Positions 1-13,443 of a stretch of 64,000 bases of DNA are shown here, in pieces. Within the stretch, counting starts at the first letter, position 1. Each line of letters starts with the position of its first letter. Made by a program: the position numbers and the translations under genes. Origin of the DNA: Seriola aureovittata (Eukaryota; Chordata; Actinopteri; Carangiformes; Carangidae); NCBI RefSeq assembly GCF_021018895.1, contig NC_079380.1, forward strand, positions 1,049,501 to 1,113,500, written 5' to 3'. A model generated the notes under the pieces. It was given only the letters and a program-made list of their open reading frames with translations. It made no database searches and was not told where the DNA came from.

Positions 1-253
1 TCTTTTTATGGCTTCATTTTCTCTCTCACTGTTTGCTGCTCATTGACCTGCACACAACCTGCAACAACACTGTAACTGAGGGAAACAATGAAAATGGTGT
101 TCTACTGTTACCGACACACGCTGTAGGTTTTTACATGTGAATGCTGTGGAATTGGTATCAGTGTGTCTAAATGTGTGTCTGCATGTTGACTGTGCTGATG
201 TAATGATTGATTTTTAAATGATTGTCCTAACATTCTCCCTAATTCTCTCCCAG

Positions 254-258
<5 letters not shown>

Positions 259-297
<39 letters not shown>
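259..297. repeat. (AC)n microsatellite immediately upstream of a pdxdc1 exon
   Basis: About 20 AC units end 14 bases before the acceptor AG at 310-311. The tract sits where a polypyrimidine tract is normally found. Confidence 0.95.
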
Positions 298-298
<1 letters not shown>

Positions 299-311
299 TC
301 AAACACCTTAG

Positions 312-724
312 ATGATGGTGGACTCCACGCTGGTTCAAGTGGGCAAGAATCTGAGTGAAGCCATGAAGATCCTGGAAGATGGACAGAGGTAATAGGAAAA
401 ATTTTATACTTGTAATTAAAGAAACATCAGATCGGACTTTTTGATGACCCTGTGACTTCAGTGAAGGCGGGAAGATTCTTAGATCTTTGACAACAAGTCG
501 AAGATCTCAAACTTGTCAAACATGTAAAGCAGCTGAACATCCATCCTAAGGAGCACTTGAATGCAACATTACATAATATATCAAACTGGAGCGTCTTTAG
601 ATCTTTGTATGTTTGTATCCGTCTGTCTAGAGAGCTGGAGCCGGGAACAGAGAGGAGGCGTTTCAGCAGAACCAGCATCCCTGGACCGCTGCAGGGAGAG
701 TAAGACACATACACATGCACACAC

Positions 725-758
<34 letters not shown>

Positions 759-3700
759 GTCAGTCCAAGCTAGAGTTTAAGGTTCTTTGTTTTCCAGTTA
801 AACGTGATTGACTTAAGTTCTGTCAAGGGATTCTGATCCACTTGGTAATATGAGAGCAAACATATTCAAATTCATCAAGGTTTGAACAGTCAAGAAAAAT
901 ATACATTTGTTAGAGGCTTTCCAATCCCATTTTTTCCTTCCCGATACTGATTCCGGTACCTGAACTTGTGTGTCGGTCAATACCGAGTACTGATCTGATA
1001 GCACTGTTTTAACAGGCTCAGGCTAAACCCTTTGTAAAACATGAACAGATACATGAATCTTTCCTTTATTATCTAATTTGACTGTAAATCATAACAAAAT
1101 GAATCTAGGAATAAATAACTCTTCCTACACTGGTGCCACCCCTCCAGATTAAAGCCTTTTATACTGAACACGTCTCCTGTTTACTGATGGGACTTTCTAG
1201 TGTAACATGTTGCCAAGTTGCCGAAATTTTGCTATTGGCTTAGGTTAACACTATCAACCAAAAATCAATTGTTCTTCTGCGATCTTAAACAGTAGCTGCA
1301 CACCAACTTCCTGTATGGCTACTGTTTTAGAGCAGCAAAGAAGAATTAATTTGGGGGAAAACTGATATTTTATCTTGCTGTGAAACTATAAAGTTGATGA
1401 ATAAATTACATGGTGTCGGATTGGTACATAGACTCACATACTCCTATCGGAACAACTCTAGCATTTGACACCTTAGAGAACTTTGAAAACGATTCTCCAT
1501 AGCAGAGAAGTAAAATTACTTTTTGTTCCATTGTGGCACAAGCACAAAAAAAAAAAAAAACGACTTTGTTTAAGTAGTGAGAGTAGAGTCCCTAAAAAAT
1601 CTTCTAATGTCATATTTCTGCACAGTAGAGAACTGTTGAGAGACCAAGTCTGAGCTTTAAGTAGGAAGTGACTGGAAACAAAGTCAAAATGTATTATTAT
1701 TGTTATCATTATTATTATTATTATTATTATTGTTAATAATAATGTATAATAAATTTGAAGTTTGTTTTCTGGAGAACAGTTAAGGAACTGAAGCTTTGGT
1801 TTCTTGCTGTGTCTTGTTCAGCGGTCAGGATGTCGCCACTATTCTGCACTTAGTTCACAACCTCATTCATGAAGAGGAAGAGACAGAGGACAAACCCAGC
1901 CAACAGTAAGTAGAACTAATGAGTGAGCGGTGTGTAGCTTAATGGAGGAAAATCCTTATTAATAAGTGAACAATTCTTTGTAAGTATGAGTGATGATGAA
2001 GCAGTTTCTAATGATTGTGGTGATTGTTGTACTTTTCAGTGTGAAGTTATAACAGTGAAAAAGCCGAGTCATGTCAGATGTGTCATTTCCCCCCAGTTCA
2101 TGATTTATAAAACATTTTTGTGCAGTACACGCCTGATGCATGTATGTGCAATGTTGAGTTACATTAGCTTAGCATCTGAGTTATGCCCTCAGTGTACAAT
2201 GCATGGTAAAGCTGCTGTTTGGTGTCTCCAGTAGAATGCAGAATGTGGGTGAACAGGGTCACATGGCGCTGCTGGGTCACAGCCTGGCGGCCTACATCTC
2301 AGTGCTGGACAGGGAGCGACTGCGGAAGCTGACCACACGGATCCTGTCTGACACCACACTATGGCTCTGCAGGCTGTTCAGGTACGACTGAGGCCACAAC
2401 CCTGCAGCACGGCTCTGGATCTGTACAAATCACCTCTGTCTGTCTTTTCTGTTGATGCTGACAATCACAGTCTAGTGTAAGCACACAAATTATTCATAAC
2501 ATGCACATAGAACAGTTTTACATATTGTCCCACATCCTAACAATGTCCAGTCCCTCACTACTATGAAAACAGACAAGACAAAAGGACATATAATATTTTT
2601 TTTCTAGATAAAACACTCTAAATCACCTTAAAGATTAAACTCCATTGGTTGTTTCTACACATTTTCACATCTGTGCTGTGAAACCTCTGGGATCTGCTAC
2701 CAACATTGATATGGTAAATGGGGTAAAGTCATTTAATGTAGAAATCATCTTATCACATTACTTTGGCCATTGTAATACATCTAGGTCTCATTTTTCCTTT
2801 CTCTTACAAAACTGTTTTATTAAATATAAAGAAAGAGTCAAGATTGGATGAAAGTCATGGGTAACACTAAATCCTGAGGTTGGGTGAAACATGTTTTCTC
2901 AGATTCTATAGTTTGACCATTTGTTTTCTTTGAGTCTGAGTGACTCGAAACATTGGTGGTTCTTGGTTATTGAGCATTTTCTACTTTCAGTATTTAGTCT
3001 TTACACTTTGATGTGACGTGTCTCCCAGGTATGAGAACGGTTCAGCCTACTTCCATGAGGATAACAGGGATGGCCTGGTCAAAGTTTGTCGGCTGATCAT
3101 CAATGCCCGCTATGAAGAATACGCCTCTGAGGGCTATTCGGTGCTAAGCTTCAAACAGCCAATCATCTACCAGAGTGCGTCCTGCAGGCCTGGTCTGGGA
3201 CAACACCTCTGCAGCCAGGTAGGAAGAGACAAACACACATGCTCCCCAGAAATCATGAAGATGAAAAGGGCTATTTGTAATTTTGCTGTTGCTATATAGG
3301 TAGCGTTAGCATTAACAGCTGTTTACTTACCATTCTAGAAGAAATGTTTAAAACCTTTACTCACCAACATCTGTCTCCAGAGGTGGAAACAAACACCAAT
3401 GTTAACTCTTGTCTCTTTCACTTCTTTTCTTCTACTGAAGTTAGCATGCTAACCAGCTAGCTTCAGCCAGTCTGCTCACTTTCTGATAGTGACTCACTGT
3501 AACCTCCAATCTGTTGTGAAGGAATAGCTGCTCAGAGAACACATTAGAACCTCTTGTCTTGTAAACAAAATGATGGAAGAAGCTCTTGTCAAGTAACAAT
3601 CAACACTTCCTGCTCCCAGCGAGAAACCACGGTCGGCTGCGAACAAAACTTACAAATATCACCCTTAAAGCGGCAGAGTTTAGGCGATCCCAGATCCTAT

Positions 3701-6700
3701 CCTCTACCTCCACCGTGATCTTTTACAAATTCTCACTCCTCATTTACCTGGAGGGAGTTAGTCTGTTCATTTCAACAAAATGAAGTATTTAGAAAATATC
3801 TTTTCTAGTTTTCTGCACTGACTAATCATAAACTATGATCTGATCTTCATCTAAGTTGCAAATACAGACAAACACAGTGTAAAGTAAACTAATATAACAC
3901 AAACAACTATAATCTTCTGTGTTTTCATTGAACACAGCCATTAAACATTCACAGTGCTGATGGAAATAGTCAGTGAAGCTTGGATTTAATAACTGGTTGA
4001 AGCTCCTCTGAAACCAGCTCTTCAGTAGCTGCTGATCAGAGCTGCTCAATGTTCAGGAGGAAGTTTGGACCATTCTTCCTACAGAGCTGCTTCAGTCAGA
4101 CAGATTCTCTGGATGTCTGGTGTGAGCGGCTCGCTGAGTTCAGCACCTCTACTGGATTCAGGTCTGGGTGTTGACTGGCCCGCTCCAGAAGGTGGATTTA
4201 CTCTGATGTTCAGGGTCATTGTCCTGCTGCATCAGCAGCTTCTCCTCAGCTTCAGCAGGTGGACAGACACCCTGACATGATCCTGGAAGAGACCTTGATA
4301 AACAGGTCCAGAGGCAGCAGAGACCCAGATCATGATGCTCCCTCCACCCTGGTTCACCTCTGGGAGGATGATGTTGGGATGTAGTATGCAGTGCCATTTT
4401 CACCACACACATAGAGCTGCATGTTTTTCCTAAACAAGTCAACCTCAGTTTCATCAGTCCATAAGACATTTTCCCAGTAGCACTGTGGACTGTAAAGGTG
4501 CTCTTTATAAACTTCAGGGCCACAATAATGTTTTTTGGAGAGCAGCACATTCCTCTATGGTCTTTGTGGCAGGACACCATGCCCCATGGAACCATGCACC
4601 GTGATGTGTGTGGTGGACTCACTGATCATCTGTGTTGTCCTTTTGGAGTTTTGTAGATCTAAACTCTTTGATATGACTCTGTGACCCTTTCAGCTTCATG
4701 CAAATCAACAATTCTTGATCATAATCTTCTGAAAGCTCTTTTTGTGAGGCCTGGTTCACATCAGCAGATGTTTCTTGTGCACAGCAAACTCTAAATATTT
4801 GAGTGTTTTTTTTTATAAGCCAAAGTGTCTCTAACCTGCACCTCTAGTCTTGCTTCAATGACCGGACTCCAGGTTTGATAAATCCTGACTCCAGTTAGCT
4901 TCTGTTGATGTCATTAGCCGAGGGGTTCACATACTTTGCACAACCTGCACTGTGATAGTTTGAATTATATTTTCAATATTCACGCAAAACAATGATTTGT
5001 GTGTAATCAGTTAAAATAGACTGTTTTTGTTCATAATTGTAACTTGGATGAAGATCTGACCATATTTAAGGACACATTTATACATAAATGGAGGTAATTC
5101 CAAAGTGTTCACTTACTTTTTTTTGCCACTGTGTATATATATATATATATATATATACCAAAAATGTGTGAATGATATTAATATTCAGTATTACTTAATC
5201 ACAGATTTGATTGTATTCTATCCATTTTCATACATAATACAAAGTGATCGTCTCTGTGTCATCAGCTCGGCCTGCCTCTCTCCAGTTTGTGCACAGTCCC
5301 ATGCAACACCATCTTTGGATCCCAACACCAAATGGTAGGAGAACACAGATGAAACACACACAGCGAATCAGATAGTTGATATGAAAATGATTTTGGCTCA
5401 TGTCCTGTCTGTCCCTGACAGGATGTTGCCTTGTTGGACAAACTGATCAAAGAGGACGTGGAGGCCGGGAAGCTTCCTCTGCTATTGATCGCTAATGCAG
5501 GTGAAGGACACTAACAGACAAACATTGCACTCTGTATGCATGTGGTACATGACAGCAGTTAAAGATAATATTATTGTAACAGTAGATTAGCAGCTTATGA
5601 GATTTTTTCTGCAGTTTAAATATGTTACTTTGGAATTTAGTGCAGTAATGTGTACGTGTGGTTTTTTTTACCAGGCACCCCTGGGGCAGGTCATACAGAC
5701 AAGTTGGGTCGCCTGAAGGACCTGTGTGACCAGTACAAAATGTGGCTTCATGTGGAGGGGTAGGTCAGCTCCTCCTCTACAACTTATGCTCTAAAATAAA
5801 TAGTTGTTATTTCTCATCTGTCTCATCTCTGTGCCTCTCATCAGTACAGAGCTGGAATTAGGATGTGGTTTGTTTACTTCATACACAAACAGAAATGATG
5901 GAACAACAAGTTCTGGTTTTATGGGCAGTTACATGTTTGAACTATTTCTTGGCGTCAAGTAACGTCCTGGATTGTCATCATGGCCATGGGGTTGCCAGGC
6001 AACAAATAAAAGTCTTTCCTGAAATGTTAGACTATACATGAAATATATACTCATTCTTTTGATCCCCTCATACACTGTATGTAACTGTTACCTCCTGTCA
6101 GCTGTAGTGTCAGAACCTGCTCTGAAGCTTTTGGTGGAGCTTTGTGTTTTGATGCCTCGTGGCTGGATTCATTATGTTTCTGTCCAGTTCTCGTGATATC
6201 TGAGGAAACCTTTAGTTTCTTCTAATTTGGTTTCATTATTTCATCATTAGATTTTGGTGGATAAGGTGATAACGCTAGAATTCATATGCCAATTATTAAG
6301 TAAGCTGTGTCCCAATTCAGGGGCCATATCCTTCGGAGGAGGCGGCCTACAAAGGCGTGGCCTCTGAAGGAGGCCTGGTCTACGGAGGATTTCCTATTAA
6401 TCCTCTACAGCTGTTTCATTTGGAGAGTTTGCCTTTGTCTCTTTTTGAAAAATTATTCATCCATAGATTGTATGATGCACAGTGAATCTTGGGATAGGTT
6501 GGGCTGTAAAGGATTCATCCACCGGGTCCTTCATTGCCCAGGAGCCTTCGAAATGGGACAGTCTAGTCAGTCTTCAAATGCAGCCTCTGATGGAAATGGC
6601 CCCTGAACTGAGACAAAGCTAAAATTTCACACTAATGTCTAATAGGATAAAATGATGAAGTGATGATGTTTTTACATCCAAAAGGACAAAGGTCAGCTTC

Positions 6701-9700
6701 ACTATGATATCATAACGTTCTACAGAAACTCTTTTCTGGCCATAACCCATGAACAGAAGGGGAGCTTGTGACCATATTTTGTATTCCATATTTGAAGCCT
6801 TGTCTTCTGTCATGGCTACAACTTTGTGTTGTAAAGGACTCAGCTTCAATGATTTGTCTTGTAAGAGTTGAGCCTCCTCACTTCCTCTCCCTGGATGACA
6901 ACCAGTACAGGAGACCTCTTGTTTCTCTGCTCGTCCACCACAGGCTGATTGGTTTTGCTGATATTGAGCTTCGGGTGAATGTCGTTGCACCATGTGATGA
7001 AGCTCTCTATCAGTGCTCTGTGCTCCTCTGTAAAAAATCTCTTGAGTGAAAACAGCATGTTTCTCACTGGAATCTTAACACCTTTTATTTATTTTCCTTC
7101 AAAGGCTTCACTACATACAGTATATTATATGACCTGGCAGACATGAATGTAAACTGCAACGTGACTGACAACAACCATGAGATGGTAATTCTGGTTTCTG
7201 GTGCAGTCATCAAGTCAGCATTTTAATTTCTCCAACACTGGTTTATTATCATACATTGAAATGTTAGCAATACCTTTTTCTTCAGCCACATCCTCTAGCT
7301 CAAGGAAATACTTGAAACACTGGGCATGTTGAGATATACTGCATGTACTGCATGTTCTGGCTCTGCCCAAAGTTGTCCTCCCACTTGGAGATGGCTGGTA
7401 GGCATCCCAGTCAGATGCCCCAAAGACTCCAACTGGCTCCTTTCAATATGAAGGGGCAAATTAAAGATGGGAGCAACCCATACTGGGATCCTCTTGATTT
7501 CTAATGAAATGAAACGCTTCTTCAAATTTGGCACAAACACTCACTTGGACTCAAGGATGAACTGATTAGATTTTGTTGGTCAAAGGTCAAAGGTCATTGT
7601 CACAGTGATCTCAAGTTCTTGTGAATGCAATGTATCAGGAACACACAGAGGGAATTTCATTACATCTGTCACGTTTTTGCCATGTTTTTGGCCATAACTC
7701 ACATTTTTTGTCACTAATTATAACACGACTTAACTCAAATATCTATAAACATAAAATTAAGTGATAGCACTTTATATCCAAAAGGTCAAAGGTCAACTTC
7801 ACTGTGACATCATAATGTTCAACAAAAACACTTCTGGCCATTATTCAGAGCTGTAAATGAGGAAGGAGAGACTGTGTTCCCTGATATTTGTCTGGTTGGT
7901 GAAGGAAACAACCAGGAGGAGGTGACTCTAGTTTTAAATCATAGACAGCATCACTTTAAAAAATGAATTCTATAAATGCACATGAGCATTATTCCTATGA
8001 TATTTTCAGGCTTGAGTCTGATGAGTGACTGAAGTGTCACCAGTGCTATCATCTTTATTTCTTATAATGTTGTTTTTTTGTTCTGCAGGGTCAACCTGGC
8101 AACCCTGGCGCTTGGGCAGGTCACCTCTGCCGTCATGGTAATCTCATGTTTAAATGGTCCCAGTTTGATTCACACACCCAAGATAAAATACATTTTATCA
8201 GATTAACGAAAACCTGCAGCACATGTTTAAATACACACAGAGAAGTTGAACACATGTTCACTGTTATAACATTATCATCTTTTTATTGCAAAAAGAAAAT
8301 AAAATCAGTTTAGTAAACTATGAACACTGTAAATGGAGATTCTTCTGATGTCAGAGCTTAAAAATGTTTCTCCCCTTGTTTTACTACAAAATGATAAGAA
8401 ACAAAACTAATAATCTTCATTCATTATCAATATTATAAATGATGAAATTGATTATAAAATGTATGGTGGTCATGGTGGACAATGGTCTTCAACTGTAAAA
8501 TAAGTTTTAAAATCAGTGGTGCAGCCTGTAAGAGAACTGAGAACATTCCTTCTCCTTCCTATCATCGTTTTCCAACCAGTGTTCCTCAGCAGTGACACTG
8601 CTCCCTCTGTGGATCAGAGGAATGAAGAATAAACTGAATCATTTGTTTTTACAGATACATGAAGCCAACTCTGTGATATTCTGTGCTTTAAAATATCTAT
8701 TATCAAGTGCACAGCGTAAAAACCTGAAGTGAAAAATTGTCAAACATCTGACTATGCTCTCCACACCATCCGTCCCAGTGTTACTGTCTCACCTCACTCT
8801 GTCCACCTCATGTTGACTGTGTATTTATGCGTATTGTTCCAGGCGGCCACCAGAAGCGATAGTATGACACTGACACCGGGTCAGTGGCTGGGACTGCCTG
8901 CTGTTACCGCTGTCACCCTCTACAGACATGAAGACCCAGCACTGGTAAGCTCATATAACTTCATTGAGTGTTTTTGTAGCTTTTGTGGAATTTTCTGGTC
9001 ACTTCTTAAACAGGTGTATCACCATCACTATTGTGACCTTTATGTCCGTCCGAATGTTTTTTTAAAACGTGTCGTCTTCTGTTAAAAACTTTTTAACTAC
9101 TCCTTCAGTTCACATTAGTTGTTATAGACAAATAGACCTTACATTGCATGCGTCTCTCCACAACAGTCCTGAGTGAGTCCAGCCTTTTTGACCAGCTTGT
9201 CCAGTCTCTTTGTGTTCATGGCGGAAACGCTGCTGCCCCAGCAGACTGCAGCATAAAAGAGTACATTGTCTACTACTGGCCACAGTTACCCAGCCTGACG
9301 TACTGTGGTCGTCTTGTCAGGTAATCCACAATCCAGGACGTGAAGCAGGGATCCACCCCCATCCCTTCCAGCTTGTCTTTAAGGATGGGGGGTTGGATGG
9401 TGTTAAATGCACTTGAGAAATCAAAGAACATAATCCTCATGTACCTACCTGGCTCATCCAAGTAAGAATGGGCCGGTGGAGCTTGTAAATGACGACATAA
9501 TCCACACCAATATGTTCTCTGTAGCTGAACTGTAGGGGGTCTAGTGCATGTTCAACCTGTGGCCTCAGAAGGTGGTGAAGCAGCCGCTCGGGACCGGGAC
9601 CCTCCCTGTTATTTAATTTGGATTAGTTGTATTTTGTCCAGCTCTCTGACTGTCTCACCGCTCTGTGTCTCTGTGTTGTCTCTCAGTCTCTGGCAGCAGG

Positions 9701-12700
9701 TCTGACCTCTAGCCAGCCGGTGGAGAAGCTGCGAGCGCTGCCTCTCTGGCTCTCTCTGCAGTACCTCGGTCACAATGGAATTGTCCAGAAGATCAAACAT
9801 GCCGCCGCTCTGGTGAGCATCACTTCTCTTCCCCTAAACCACAGGCCATCCCTTTTACATTTCTGTTTGTGTGCAGACTAAACAAATGAGACACAACATA
9901 GTAGTTAGGGGGAGTTATATGCTGGAACTATTTCTTGGCAAACAACAGTCAGGCAGTGTTTCTAGGTTAGGTACCATTGTGCCTGTACAGAGACCAAAAC
10001 CAAAGCCTGTTCTGTAGCCAGAGACAAAAGTACTGGATGGATAAACTAATGTTTGTCCAAAGTATTAGGGCCACGTTGAAAAAAAGAAATCAGAAATTTT
10101 GAGAATAAAGTCGTAATATTATGAGAATTAAAAATGTAAAACTTTGAGAGAAAAAAACAAAATTTTTAGGAATATTACATCAACCAATCAGTGAGGTGAA
10201 AGGGCAGGCAGTGGCAGCCTGAGCTGCTTCTGTTTGTCTGTCTAACAACAGACAGTGGCCTTAATGTTATGTTTCTCTTTGTTTACAAACTAAACAAACA
10301 AGATACTGTGTGTCAGTCAGTGTATGTGCGCCAGGGTAACCCTGCATCCAGTCTTTATGCTAAGCTAGGCTAACCGCATCCTGACTGCAGGAGATGTTAT
10401 CAATCTTCTCTTCTCTTTGTGAGAAGGAAAGCAAACAAGCACATTTCCCAACAAGCTGAACCAGTTTAAACATTTTCAACTAAAACAGGGTTTTCAGAAA
10501 TGAACTTTGGTGCATCACTTCGCCTTTATCTCTCTCTTTCCTCCAGAGCCAGCAACTCCTGCAGAAACTGAAATCTTTGGCCTCAATCAAGACATCGGTA
10601 GGTGATCTGCCATCAATAATGACATAATGTCCACCATAATAAAAGCTGAACAGGCTTCATGAGGATAGATCAAGGATTCTCCACTGTGAGCAAAGTCATT
10701 GAAATATACTAGTTAGTGGCAACAAAGCCCTGTTGTATCTGCAGTCATCTATTCACAGCACTGCCCCCTACATGCTGCCCTGACTGACAGACTATAAACA
10801 CGACCTTCAGGAAATAATTCATCCTGAAGAAGAATATTGTAGGTGTGATGATCAAAGTATAGATCTGCAACAAAATATTATGAAATAACTTATTTTACTA
10901 GTACTTCCTGATGTCAGCACTATGTCTCTCAGTCCCAGTGGTTCCTCCTGAAGATGTAAATCTTAAATATATAGTTTCATTTTTTCTAAAACATCTGGTC
11001 ACTGTAGTTTTTAACATACATTAGTCACACAGGAGGAAGTAAAGCACTCGTTGGGAACTATTTTTAGCAGCAGGTTGATCCATACTTGGTGCTGTAGTGA
11101 GTACAAGGGCAGCAGCATCATGTATGTGTACTAAGTGGTGATATTCTATTTACTGTTATTGTCAACAAAAATAGCCAAAGCCAACAATGTGTCTCTCAAT
11201 GCTGAATGACTTCCCCTTCCTGTCTGTGGCTGTCATCCCCAACAACATCAGTTTTCTTTTCTCTCTTCTCTCTTCTCTCGTTTCCTTAAGCAGGCGGGGG
11301 CGATACGCTTATCTCCTGATTCAGTACCATCACGGTACTTTGGTGCAGAGTCGATATGTATTGCAATCTTTAAGTGTTGCGATTCGATAATTCAATTTCA
11401 ATTCCATATATTGTATATAATCAGTCTAAGGCCCTGTTCAGACCTGGTATTAACATCTACTTAACTGTTGCTATTTCCCTGACCTGATGATGTGATATGA
11501 GCGCAGCTGGAGGTGTGTGCTGAACTATCCAGGCTTCCTTCCTTCATCCTCTTCCGACTCTTCTTTCTGGAAATATTTTCATCTTTGCAAAATTTGTTAC
11601 AATCTAAGATAGATAGCGACCGTTAATGTAACATTGATTAACGGTTAATAGAACACTTATAAAGCGGAGTGATACATGTCGTTAAAAGTCCCAGTGCTGT
11701 TATACTCTATTATCAGCACTCATGGACTGACTCTCATCCAATCAAATTACTTGGTTGGAACTAACTGTTGTATAATGTTAGTTAAGTAATTGTACTTAAG
11801 TTGAATAAACAATTAACTAAACTATTACAATAAAGTTAAATACTGTCGCAGTCAAAGTAAATAAAGATAAATAAAGTGCTGTTATAATGAAATGTGTTGA
11901 CAGAGAACCACTGGTGCTTTTATTATGAAGCACTAAGCTCGTCTCGGGTCAGATGTGTTGATATAGTTGCTGTGAACTTGAGGCTTCCAGTCAACCGACG
12001 GTCGGACAACAACAGTTAGCAAATACAGTTGCTCTTAGCTGTTAGCGGGAGTTAAACCATTTACAGTCAGCGGTGCCATTAAACATGAAGGTTTATTCAC
12101 TGTGAGCAGGGAACTGGAAACCTCCGGCCGTCATTCAAAGTGGACACTTAACAGTTTATGTCTTATTAAAAAATTTAAATGGAATAAATCAACTCACTGT
12201 TTAGTGGCAGTTCCAGCCGCTCTCTGTTACGCGCTAATGCTATCAGGCTAGCTGTTAGCTGTTAGCTGTAATAGCTGGCAATAAAATAAAAATTGATTTA
12301 GGAATCAACTGGTGATTAAAAAAGAATTAAAAAAAAAGAATTGTGATAGTTAAGTGCATTTGTTGGGGACTATTTTCAGTGGTGATTAATCCACATTTAG
12401 TGCTGTACTGCGTATTTTCAGCAGCACGACTGTGTGTGGGACTGAGTCAAAATAAACTAAAGTGTGTGTGTTCATGGTGATGAAGGAACATTGATGGAGC
12501 TCCGCACAGAGGAATAAGATGTATCAGGCTTTGATACACAACCAGTATGTGCTAGTAGATACATGCATTGGTGGTTTAGTTTTTATTTTAAATTGTTGAC
12601 AATAAAAAGAAATCTAGAATATCACCACCTTTAAATACTTAAAGAGATTAGGTACAAAGAGGTTATAGTGAATGTATCGCTTTTCTCAGCTGGAAGTAAA

Positions 12701-13373
12701 TATGAGCTGCCGATAGATCTCAGTGGTGAACTGGAATTAGACAGATAAACTTCTGTTAAACTGTGAAGTTCATGACATCAGTAGCTGAGATAGCTGTTGG
12801 AGAGAGCATCCGCTCAGTTCATTATTTTTAATCAGACCCACCTCGTCAGACCCAACACACCACCATGAAAAGTGTTGATATATACATCTCTTATATACAA
12901 GAAGAACTGATCTGAATTATTGTATTATATTCACCAGTCACATGTAAAATTCAAACACACATGTTACCAGAGAAATATTGATGAATTTATTATTTTATTT
13001 GCATAATGGACAGCTTCAGTGTCATGTTATGTTTGGTGAGAAAGTCCACAGCAGCACAAAGGATCAGAACCTCTTCATGTGTTAACTTGACTCCAGAGTT
13101 AAAAGGCAAAACCATTTGTGTTTATAGGATGTGACAGATACAGAGATCTCTCTCGTCGAGGCTTTGACCATGGTAACATCAGAGTGGTGTTGATACAAAA
13201 ACAGTCTTAGGGGGTACAGACTTAAAGCTTGTTCACTGACATCCACTACAGATACTGTATCCATACAGTCACTCGGATGTAACACAAAGTGACATTATAC
13301 ATTAAAACTATTGTAAACAAGATGCAGTGAACAATCAGTGTGTGCGTTTGCAGGTGGGTGTGTGAGTGCTTGT

Positions 13374-13443
<70 letters not shown>

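Larger units (their letters stand above)
2232..10597 (+). other. pdxdc1: Exons for the PLP-fold (decarboxylase-like) domain of Pdxdc1
   Basis: These nine exons encode about residues 77-377. Residues 77-190 carry the segment through RYENGSAYFHED and the conserved RPGLGQHLC. Exon 5675-5759 ends in WLHVEG, which aligns with the HVDAA motif of glutamate and aromatic amino acid decarboxylases, whose Asp contacts the PLP ring nitrogen; here it is Glu (residue 267, codon 5755-5757). Exon 8843-8944 encodes SMTLTPGQWLG, aligned with the N-P-H-K motif that holds the Schiff-base lysine; here that position is Gln (residue 298, codon 8882-8884). Human PDXDC1 also lacks the lysine. Exon 10547-10597 (SQQLLQKLKS) ends this half before an 8.8-kb intron. 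Confidence 0.85.
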
